From positions 1-64,000 of the forward strand of contig NZ_LATM01000013.1 in assembly GCF_000972495.1 (NCBI RefSeq): DNA of 64,000 nt, read 5' to 3'. Source of the stretch: Hymenobacter terrenus. GTDB lineage: Bacteria > Bacteroidota > Bacteroidia > Cytophagales > Hymenobacteraceae. This document shows, piece after piece, positions 45,665 to 54,000 of this stretch. How positions within the stretch are numbered: the stretch's first letter is position 1; each line of letters starts with the position of its first letter. The translations under genes were made by a program, and so were the position numbers. A model generated the notes under the pieces. That model did not search any database. It was not told the DNA's origin and saw nothing but the letters and a program-made list of their open reading frames with translations.

Positions 45665-46672
45665 TCAACTCAGCAACGGCAGCCTGACGGTGAACTGGCC
45701 GCCTTCGCGCAGTATTTCTACGGGGTGTTCGGAGAGCAGGCGGTAGCGGTTGATGATGTTGCGCAGGCCGACTTTGGTTGATTGCTCGAAGCCGGTTTTG
45801 GGCTGTACGTTGTTTTGCACGCGCACGTAGGTGGAACCGGTTTCTGTAGCTAGCGTCACGCACAAGGGGTTTTCGGGCGAAATGACGTTGTGCTTGATGG
45901 CGTTTTCGACCAGCATTTGCAGGCTCAGTGGGGCCACATTGGTGGCGTAAGCGGCCGTGGAAATATGCTGCTCCACTTGCAGATTCTCGCGAAAGCGGGT
46001 TTTGTTGAGGTAGAGGTAGGCTTCCACGAAGGCTATTTCCTCGTGCAGGGGCACGGTGGTTTTGTCGCGGCTCACGAGCACGTAGCGGTACACGTCGGCG
46101 AGCTGTTCGAGGTAGGTCTGCGCGGGCTCGTTGTCGTCTTCGATGAGGGCGGCCAGGGTGTTGAGGGAGTTGAACAGGAAATGCGGGTCGAGCTGGCTAC
46201 GGAGGGCCTCCAGCTCCGACTGAATGCCGGCCCGCGCCAGTGCCTCCGAGCGTTGCAGGTTCTTCTTCCACTCCCCGAAAAAATAGATGCTCTCGTAGAA
46301 GGAGGTGACCAGGATTGTCGGCACCATCTTGCCCAGAAACCCACTGAATATATTGCCTTTCTCACAGAGCGGTACGCCAAATAGTAGGCGGTGCAGCTCG
46401 TTCAGGAAGATAGTAGCCACGAACGTGAATGCCATGCTGCTCAGCGTTTGCAGCACCAGGCGGCGGGCAGTTTGGTCGTGGCGGGAAAACAGGCGGCGCA
46501 AGAGTATAAAGAGGGCCCGGTTACCTTCCCAGAGCAGTAGCGTAATGCTGAAGGCGAATAGAAACCCGTTGAGTATCGGAATGGTAAACTCCCGCGGCCA
46601 CCCGTCGAAAAATAGGTGCATGATAACCGATACCAGCGGGATGCCGAGGAGGCGTAACCATTTGTCGTTCAT
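45665..46672 (-). CDS. LytS-type sensor histidine kinase (His_kinase domain)
   Basis: 335 residues. Four hydrophobic segments span about residues 8-120 (LLGIPLVSVIMHLFF; GFLFAFSITLLLW; LSSMAFTFVATIFL; MVPTILVTSFYESIYFF). The cytoplasmic part has the LytS phosphoacceptor region ELEALRSQLDPHFLFNSLNT and an ATPase core with LVENAIKHNVI and GLRNIINRYRLL. Relatives pair with LytTR regulators; none is adjacent, so the regulator here may be the one at 27.8 kb or elsewhere. It lies 85 bases downstream of the DUF4249 gene. Confidence 0.9.
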   Translation of the reverse strand: MNDKWLRLLGIPLVSVIMHLFFDGWPREFTIPILNGFLFAFSITLLLWEGNRALFILLRRLFSRHDQTARRLVLQTLSSMAFTFVATIFLNELHRLLFGVPLCEKGNIFSGFLGKMVPTILVTSFYESIYFFGEWKKNLQRSEALARAGIQSELEALRSQLDPHFLFNSLNTLAALIEDDNEPAQTYLEQLADVYRYVLVSRDKTTVPLHEEIAFVEAYLYLNKTRFRENLQVEQHISTAAYATNVAPLSLQMLVENAIKHNVISPENPLCVTLATETGSTYVRVQNNVQPKTGFEQSTKVGLRNIINRYRLLSEHPVEILREGGQFTVRLPLLS

Positions 46673-46757
46673 GACGGGAAGAGAATAGGGTGAAGAATAG
46701 CAGCGGCCGCGCTCGCGCTACTGGCAAGCCGAAATCGGAAATGCCTTGGCTACTGGA

Positions 46758-47594
46758 TTACTTAATGACAAGGGAATCCTGGCGGACGGTGTAGCCCGCG
46801 AAGTAACCTACGGCCTTGCGGGGCGATTTCGGCTGGACGTTGCGCACGTTGGTGCGGACGTTGGCCGGTGGCGCGGCAAACAGACCGCTGTTGTTGAGCT
46901 GGGTGACGACCTCGTTCAGAAAAAAGTAGTAGTCGCGGGGTAGGGAGTTCATTTCCACCCGGATGCTGTCGCCAAGCTCGAAAGTTTCTTCTTCTCCTTG
47001 ATTGTTGTTCAGCTCGAAGGCGCCGATGTAGCGGCTGTCCACGAGTTCGTCGGAGCGCACGAACAGGTCGGAGGGCCGGTTCAGGAGGCGGCCGTTGCGA
47101 AATACCTTGAAGCGGTAGTAGTCGCCTATGCCGGGCAGCTCGGGGCCGTAGTACAGCACGTAGTAGCCTTCCTCATCCAGGGTAGTTTCCTCCCGGAATT
47201 CGGCCCGGATGCTGTCGATGGGGGGCGTGCGGCGGATTTCCGTTTCGGCTTGGTATTCTTCGCCTTCGGCCTGAATGGTGAGCGTGTAGCGGTTGCCGAT
47301 TTTACCCCGGAATGTGTTGGTGGCGTACACGCCCGGCGCCTGTTCGCGCAGGATTTCGCGGTTGCCCTCGTTGTCGCTGATGGTCAGGACCGCGCCTGGC
47401 ACCGGAGGCAGGGCCTGCTCATCAAAATAAGGAACCGTTTTGGTCAGCTTTACTAGGTACGGGCCGGGTTGGTCCGTCACGGCGCCATCGACTACCAGCA
47501 GGGGTTGGCCTTCGGGAATGTCGACGTCAATAACCTCTTCGCAGGCGCTGAGGCTGAAGGTGGCGGCTAGCAGCAGGAGAATGGTGCGTTTCAT
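46758..47594 (-). CDS. DUF4249 lipoprotein
   Basis: 278 residues from ATG at 47594 (MKRTILLLLAATFSLSAC). The lipobox LSAC gives a lipidated Cys at residue 18. The body has the DUF4249 pattern: EEVIDVDIPEGQPLLVVDG, VLTISDNEGN, and EYQAETEIRRTPPIDSI. These lipoproteins are regularly encoded just after a TonB-dependent receptor in Bacteroidota and are thought to sit on the outer membrane as its partner. The receptor gene ends 20 bases upstream. Function beyond that is unknown. Confidence 0.88.
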   Translation of the reverse strand: MKRTILLLLAATFSLSACEEVIDVDIPEGQPLLVVDGAVTDQPGPYLVKLTKTVPYFDEQALPPVPGAVLTISDNEGNREILREQAPGVYATNTFRGKIGNRYTLTIQAEGEEYQAETEIRRTPPIDSIRAEFREETTLDEEGYYVLYYGPELPGIGDYYRFKVFRNGRLLNRPSDLFVRSDELVDSRYIGAFELNNNQGEEETFELGDSIRVEMNSLPRDYYFFLNEVVTQLNNSGLFAAPPANVRTNVRNVQPKSPRKAVGYFAGYTVRQDSLVIK

Positions 47595-47614
47595 GGATGG
47601 TGGAGGTGACGCCC

Positions 47615-50035
47615 CTAAAAATTGAAGTTGTAAGTAACCGCCGGAATGATGGAGCCAAACACGGCCAGGCGGACGGCTTCGGTGCGGTTGGGGCTGTCTT
47701 CGTTTTGGCGGAAATAGATGCTGTAGGGGTTGCGGCGGCCGTACACGTTGTAGATGGAGAATACCCAGTTGCTTTCCCATTTGGGAGCCCAGCGGGGGCC
47801 GCGGCCCTTGCGGCCTTGCAAGGTGGCGGCCAGGTCGAGGCGGTGGTAGGCGGGCACGCGGTAATTGTTGCGTATGTCGTTGTTCACGTTCGGGATGACC
47901 AAGCCCTGGTACACGTAGCGCGAGTCGGGGAAGGTGGTGGCAATGCCGGTGCTGTAGTTGAACGTGCCCGACACGGTCCAGCGCGGGGCCAGGGCGTAGA
48001 TGCCCACCACGGCGAGGTAGTGCGTTTTATCGTACTTATTCACGTACCACTCGCCGTTGTTGATGCCATCAATTTTGCGCTCCGAGCGACTGAGCGTGTA
48101 GCTGACCCAGCCGGTGAGCGGGCCGGTGTTTTTCTTCACGTAAAACTCGGCGCCGTAGGCGCGGCCATCGCCGTAGAGCAGGTCGGCTTCGAGGAATTCG
48201 TTGAGCAGGGTATTGGCGCCGTCGATGTAGTCAACCTGGTTGTCCATGCGCTTGCCGTACACTTCCACGCTGGCCTCGTAGGCGTTGTCCTTGAAGTTGC
48301 GGAAGTAGCCCACCGCCACTTGGTCGGCGTGCTCGGGCTTGGTGTTGGTGGTGCTGGGCGTCCAGACGTCGAGCGGCGACGAGGCCGTGGTATTCGACAC
48401 CAGGTGAATGTACTGCACCATGCGGTTGTAGCTGGCTTTCAGCGAGCTGGTTTCCGAAAGCGAGTAGCGCACCGATGCCCGCGGCTCCACATTAGGGTAG
48501 CGCTTGATAACGTCACCGCTAGTGTATTCGCGCGGGTTGACGGGCGTTTTCTGGCGGCCATTGGGGCCCACGTAGTCGTACACGGTGCCCGCGCCCAGGT
48601 AGTCAAACGCCGTGACCCGCAGGCCATACTGCGCCGAGAAGCGCGGCGAAAACGTGTGCTCGTGGTCCAGGTAAGCGGCGTATTCGTTGGCCTGCTGCTT
48701 CTGCAGGTTCAGCGGGCGGAAAATCGAGCTTGGGTCGGTGGGCCGCACGGTGCCAGGCACGAAATTGTACCGAATGGTGCTGGCCCCGAAATGCAGGGTG
48801 CTTTGGTCCGCCAGCTGGTAGTTGAAATCAAGCTTGCCGCTGTAGCTCACAATGCTCGATTTCCAGTTGAAGCCCTGCGCACCCTCCGGCACGCCCAGCG
48901 CGTAATCGTACTGGCTGGCCGTGGCCGTTACCGTCGAAAACAGCCGGGAGTTGAAAGTGTGGTTCCAGCCCGCGGTGCCAAAGCTGTTGCCGAAATTATT
49001 ACGAAACTCCTGCCCAAAGTTGAACACGTCACGGCCCAGGTAGCCTGACAAGAACACCCGGTCTTTTTCGCCCAGACTGTAGTTGGCTTTAGCGGTAAAG
49101 TCATAGAAGTAAGCCTGGTTGTCGCGCTGGTCAGGAATCAGCTTCAGAAACAAGTCGCCGTAGGAGCGGCGGCCCGCCACCACAAACGAGCCCTTGTCCT
49201 TCACAATCGGTGCCTCGATCGACAGGCGCGAGGAAATGGAGCCGATGCCGCCCGTGCCGCTCAGCCGCTGCTTGTTGCCTTCCTTCAGGCGCACGTCGAG
49301 CAACGACGATAGCCGCCCGCCGTACTGGGCCGGAATACCGCCCTTCACTAGCTTCAGGTCGCTGATGGCGTCGGGGTTGAACACCGAAAACAGGCCGAAC
49401 AAGTGCGAACTGTTGTAGATGGGCGCCTCGTCCAGCAGCACCAGGTTCTGGTCGATGCTGCCGCCACGCACGTTGAAGCCCGAGGCACCCTCGCCCACCG
49501 TGCTCACGCCCGGCAGCAGCTGAATGCTGCGAATTACGTCGACTTCGCCCAGCAGCGCCGGCACCAGCTTAATGGTTTTGGCATCGAGTCGGTTCACGCC
49601 CATTTCCGTGCTTTTCACGTTCTCATCGGGCCGGCGGCCGCGCACCACCACTTCATCGGTTTGCACACCCTGGGTGGCCAGGCGCACGGAGCGCGTGGCG
49701 TTACCAGTGAGCGTGAGCGTGACGCTCTGCGGCTCGAAACCAACAAACCGGTAGGTAACCAGGTGGGTGCCCTTAGGCAAAGCCAGGGAATAGAAGCCTT
49801 TTTCGTCGGTGGTGGTGCCCGTGCTCAAGGCTTGCACAAAGACTGTGGCCCCAATCAGCGGCTCGCCTTTGGCGTCTTTCAGGTAGCCGCTCAGCGTGGC
49901 CTGCTCAGCGGTAGGCGTGGTAGGAATGGAGGGTAGCACCGGCTGTTGCGCTCGCGCCGCCCCATACCAACCGGTACCGAGCAGGAGCAGCGTGGTGGCG
50001 CCTAGCAAGCGTGAAAATTGCTGATTCTGAAACAT
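47615..50035 (-). CDS. TonB-dependent outer-membrane receptor with N-terminal CarboxypepD_reg domain
   Basis: 806 residues from ATG at 50035 (MFQNQQFSRLLG); further upstream codons lack a signal. The signal peptide ends near GAARAQ. Residues about 45-125 are a carboxypeptidase-regulatory-like domain (LSGYLKDAKGEPLIGATVFV). A plug domain follows (IRSIQLLPGVSTVGEGASGF, NVRGGSIDQNLVLLDEAPIY) and a long 22-strand barrel ending in VTYNFNF. It would import a ligand powered by TonB. Its partner is the DUF4249 lipoprotein, so it is not a SusCD pair in the usual sense. The ligand is unknown. Confidence 0.92.
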   Translation of the reverse strand: MFQNQQFSRLLGATTLLLLGTGWYGAARAQQPVLPSIPTTPTAEQATLSGYLKDAKGEPLIGATVFVQALSTGTTTDEKGFYSLALPKGTHLVTYRFVGFEPQSVTLTLTGNATRSVRLATQGVQTDEVVVRGRRPDENVKSTEMGVNRLDAKTIKLVPALLGEVDVIRSIQLLPGVSTVGEGASGFNVRGGSIDQNLVLLDEAPIYNSSHLFGLFSVFNPDAISDLKLVKGGIPAQYGGRLSSLLDVRLKEGNKQRLSGTGGIGSISSRLSIEAPIVKDKGSFVVAGRRSYGDLFLKLIPDQRDNQAYFYDFTAKANYSLGEKDRVFLSGYLGRDVFNFGQEFRNNFGNSFGTAGWNHTFNSRLFSTVTATASQYDYALGVPEGAQGFNWKSSIVSYSGKLDFNYQLADQSTLHFGASTIRYNFVPGTVRPTDPSSIFRPLNLQKQQANEYAAYLDHEHTFSPRFSAQYGLRVTAFDYLGAGTVYDYVGPNGRQKTPVNPREYTSGDVIKRYPNVEPRASVRYSLSETSSLKASYNRMVQYIHLVSNTTASSPLDVWTPSTTNTKPEHADQVAVGYFRNFKDNAYEASVEVYGKRMDNQVDYIDGANTLLNEFLEADLLYGDGRAYGAEFYVKKNTGPLTGWVSYTLSRSERKIDGINNGEWYVNKYDKTHYLAVVGIYALAPRWTVSGTFNYSTGIATTFPDSRYVYQGLVIPNVNNDIRNNYRVPAYHRLDLAATLQGRKGRGPRWAPKWESNWVFSIYNVYGRRNPYSIYFRQNEDSPNRTEAVRLAVFGSIIPAVTYNFNF

Positions 50036-50184
50036 AATGGGAAAAAGATAGGCATATCGACTATGCAGGCAAACAGTTGAGGCAGCACCCCAACGCTCCG
50101 GTTTCGTGGCCTTTGAGAATGGGGAAACGCTACCGCAGTCACCCACTACAACGCTTTCTCTACCGAAATACTGTAATTATGAAA

Positions 50185-50511
50185 TTATGAACTCTGCTTT
50201 AGTCCAAGCCCTTCGCACCCGTGACCAGCGCCGGACAATGGACCAGTCAAGGCTTCGGGCGGCGGGGTGTGGGTGGCCATGTAGTAGCTGAACTCATCGG
50301 GGGTGATGAACGGCACGTCGTCGGGAATAGTGATGTGGAAGCTGTCCTCCAGCTCCAGAATGATTTCCACCGCCTCAAGAAGGTCGAGGCAGAGCTGAAT
50401 CAGCCAGCGGTTGAGGCGCAAGCTGTTCAGTCGAAAGGGCTCATGCTGGCCAGTAATGCGCAGCACCTGCTGCCAGATGAACCGAGAGGCAAAAACACTG
50501 GTCGGAGTCAT
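50185..50511 (-). CDS. Acyl-carrier-protein-like protein lacking the attachment serine
   Basis: 108 residues from ATG at 50511. Residues 32-82 fit an acyl carrier fold: LCLDLLEAVEIILELEDSF followed by ITIPDDVPFITPDEFSYYM aligns with helix II and the IPDDEAE/EITTVGD part of ACPs. In a functional ACP the motif is DSL with the Ser carrying phosphopantetheine; here it is D43-L44-L45, so the Ser is replaced by Leu. The N-terminal 30 residues and a Pro/Gly-rich tail are extra. It is a lone gene between the TonB receptor and the activator gene. It may be a non-carrying structural relative. Confidence 0.55.
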   Translation of the reverse strand: MTPTSVFASRFIWQQVLRITGQHEPFRLNSLRLNRWLIQLCLDLLEAVEIILELEDSFHITIPDDVPFITPDEFSYYMATHTPPPEALTGPLSGAGHGCEGLGLKQSS

Positions 50512-51020
50512 GAGAACGAATGAGAGGTTGAAACCAAAACGCAACTAAACCCGCAAGCTAAGCGGGCAGCTTGCAGGCCCCAAGCGTGAGGCAGGAAGCG
50601 GACTTTGGTAGAAACCTTGCCAGCAGACGGTGCCAAGGTGGTTAATGAGGCAGATTCTGGAATTATTGGAATATCAATTGACGGCTCAAAATTGACCCGT
50701 CACCGCCCGCAGTCGCAATGGAAATTCGGGTGAAGCGTCGTCTAGCGAAGCTGAATCGTCAGCAAATGCGCTCGAACCGTTGGCGCATTTGTGGCCTCGG
50801 CAGCCGGTCAGCAGGCGCCGATAGTGTTGAGACCACCGGGTCTTTCATGGAGTCAAGATTTTGTTGTCCTGGTTCTTTCACTTTGTCAGGACAAAGGTCC
50901 GGCGGGGCCACCCCTCAAAACATTAACATAGGTTAATAAAAGCGCTTGCTATTCGCCCCACGGCAAAACGTTGCTCACCAAAGTGACTTAGCTGCTGCCT
51001 ACACCAGCCCGGCGTTGAAA
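50512..51020. other. Intergenic region upstream of the ACP-like gene
   Basis: No gene is supported. There is an inverted repeat TTGTCCTG/CAGGACAA at 50864-50894 with a 15-base loop, perhaps part of the end of the activator transcript. The rest shows no coding pattern. Confidence 0.4.
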
Positions 51021-54000
51021 TCAATGCGTCAGGCTCTCCGCCGGAGGCGGGGAGGAGGTGCCTGCCACGTAGCGGGGCTCCTTCCGAATCCCGAGCTTTT
51101 CCATCTTCGATTCCAGCGTGGTAGGTTTCATGCCCAGGGCCTGCGCCGCGCCACGGGGCCCGCGGATTCGACCCTGCGTCTGCGCCAGCGCGGCCAGAAT
51201 GCGGTTCCGCTCCAACTCGTCGCGCTCTTCCCGAAGCGAGGTTCCGGCCGCGACGCTGCCGGCCGGGCTGGGTGGGGAGTAGGCAGCCATAGGGGCCGTC
51301 GGCCGCAGGATTCGGGCCCACTCCAGCGGCCCCGGGCACACGATAACGGCCTGCTCCACCAGGTTTTCCAGCTCCCGGATATTGCCCGGCCAGTCGTAAG
51401 CCAACAGTTCCTGCAAGGCCGCCTCCTGGATGCCATAATACGGCTTGCCCAGCGTGCGGCTGAACTTCCGGGCAAAGTGCTGGGCGAGCAGCGGAATGTC
51501 TTCCGGCCGCTCGCGTAGGGCCGGCATCTGGATGGGAAACACGCTGAGTCGGTAGTACAAATCGGCCCGGAAGCGGCCGGCCGCCACTTCATCGGCCAAG
51601 TGGCGGTTGGTGGCGGCCACCACGCGCACATCGGCCTTAAATACCTTATTGCCACCCACGCGCTCAAACTCCCGCTCCTGGAGCACGCGCAGCAGCTTGC
51701 TTTGCAGCTCCAGCGGCAATTCTCCCACCTCGTCGAGGAAAATAGTGCTACCCTGGGCCAGCTCGAACTTGCCCACCCGCTTTTCCACGGCGCCGGTGAA
51801 GGCCCCCTTCTCATGGCCAAACAGCTCGCTTTCGATGAGCTGAGCCGGCAAGGCCGCGCAGTTGAGCTTGATGAGCGTGTGGCCCCGGCGCGGCGACTGG
51901 CTGTGCAGCGCGCGGGCAATAAGCTCCTTGCCGGTGCCGGTTTCACCGGTGATGAGTACCGTGGCATCGGTGCTAGCCACCTGACTGACCTGGCGAAATA
52001 CTTGCTGCAAGGAAGAACTCACGCCCACCATCTCCTCGAAGTTGTAGGTCGATTTCACCTCTTCGGCCAGATATACTTTTTCCAGCTCGGCGCGCTTGCG
52101 GAGTTGATTCAGCTCCTCGTGGGCCACCATGTTTTCCACGGCCAGCGCAATTTGGGGGGCGAAGGGGAGCACCTGCCGCAGGTCGTCGTCGGTGAAGGCG
52201 AAAGCCGCCCGGCTGCTGAGCACCAGGACCGAGCGCAGGCCGTTGCGCACGGGCAAGGGCAACTCCAGCGTGGACGCCACCTGAAACACGTCGCGCCGCA
52301 CCCGATAGACCAGGTGTTGCGCGCACATGGCCTCAAACGCTTCGCCCGTGTAAACGGCTGGTCGCAGCTCGCGCTGCATCAGAGCCTCGGTTTCCTGCAT
52401 ATCCATATCGGAGTAGGCCGCCCGCGACGCGTCGGTGATATCCGCAAACATGCCCTTGTCGTCCTTGCGTACCACCGTGAAGTGCAGCAGCTGCTGGGCC
52501 GTGAAGGTCCAGGCACTAAGCGAGTCCAGCGGCACCAACGGGTTTAGCTCCTCGGCTACGGCCTGGTAAAGACTGAAACTGCTTTTCATAGTAACCAGAG
52601 CGTTGCTCAGGGCCAGCTGCCGGGTGCGCTCCCGCTCCTGGCGCTCAATTTTTTCAAACGAAAAGAGGTTTTCCAGGCCCAGTGCCAGCTGCGGGGCCAG
52701 TCGCTCCAGCACCGCCAGTTGGGCTGGCTGGTAGAAGCTGGGCTGGCGGCTGTCCAAGATGAGCACCGCCACCAGCTCGTCGTGGTGGCGCACGGGCAGA
52801 AACAGCTTGGACTGCACACCCCATTTCTCCTGCGTCAGCTTCAGCAGCCCGTATTGCTGCACCAGCCGCTCCATGTCGGCGCCCCCGTACAGGGCCGGGT
52901 GCTCATGCAGAGGGGTCATTGCTTGCATCAGCTCCCGCAATTCCAGCGGGGCTACCCCCAGCTCGCGCACAACCATCTGGGGGTAGAGGCGCTCGACGCC
53001 TTCCGTGTCGGTGCGGCGCCAGCTCAAATCCAGGCTGCTGCGCTGTGGAAACACGAATCGACAAACGTCCCAGCCCGCCAACCAGCCAATTTCTTCGGCA
53101 ACCGTCAGAAACTTGGTGGCCCATGCCTCCGAACTAGTCAGGGCCGTGGTGACCGTCAGTTGCAGGGTTTTCTCCCGCTCTCGCTCAATGATTTCTTCGT
53201 TGGCCAGAATGTTGGCCATGGTGGTGGCAAATAAGCTGAGCAGCTGCTTGAACAAGGGCAGTTGGCGGGCGTGGAAGGTGCCTTCTTCGCGGCCCCAAAG
53301 GCAGAGCATGCCCATCCGGTGACCATTGTGAACGAGCGGCCCGCCCAGGATTTCACGTAGCCCGGCATCGATGAGGTAAGGAAAGTGTGGGTGACCGGGA
53401 CAGTGCTCTAACACCCAAGCCAGGGACCGGATGCGGGGCTCATGCAAAAACTCATCGACCGCCGGGTGAGCAGGCAGAAAGCCATACAGCCCTGCTTGGC
53501 CAATGGCCATGCCACTTGGCATCCCGTCGAGGTCGTTGTCGACCGTAAGGTCGCGGTGAGCACCGTCGGGCCGTATCTCAAACAGGCCCGCGTCAGCAAA
53601 GGGCAACACGGTCCGAATCTGATCGAAGATGACCTGCAGCAGCTCCCGGTGGATGCGGGCTTCGGCCAGGGTTTCGGAAATCTCCAGCAGAGTGGCTTTC
53701 ACCCGCTCGCGTTCGGTAATTTCTTCGGTGGCCAAAATATTAGCCACGGCCACGGCCAGCTGATTGGACACATTCTGGAACAAGCGGTACTGCGCGGGCC
53801 GGAAGTGCCCCGCTTGGGTACTATTGAAGAAGAGAATGCCCAGTAGCCGGTCGCCGGTGCGCAGCAACGTGCTCAGGCTTTCCTGGTAGCCGTCCGCCCG
53901 CAGCGCCGGAAGCTGGACGTAATCCGGAAAGCGGGCGAATAGCTCCTCGTCGTATCGAAACAAGACTGGGCCATCCGCCTGCTGCAGCTCCTGCACCACC

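Noticed and set aside
47597..49048. 483-codon plus-strand ORF
   Set aside because: It is antisense to the TonB receptor barrel and has no recognisable domain.
50718..50936. 72-codon plus-strand ORF
   Set aside because: Arg/Ser-rich product without motifs, in a gap with no promoter or terminator to support it.
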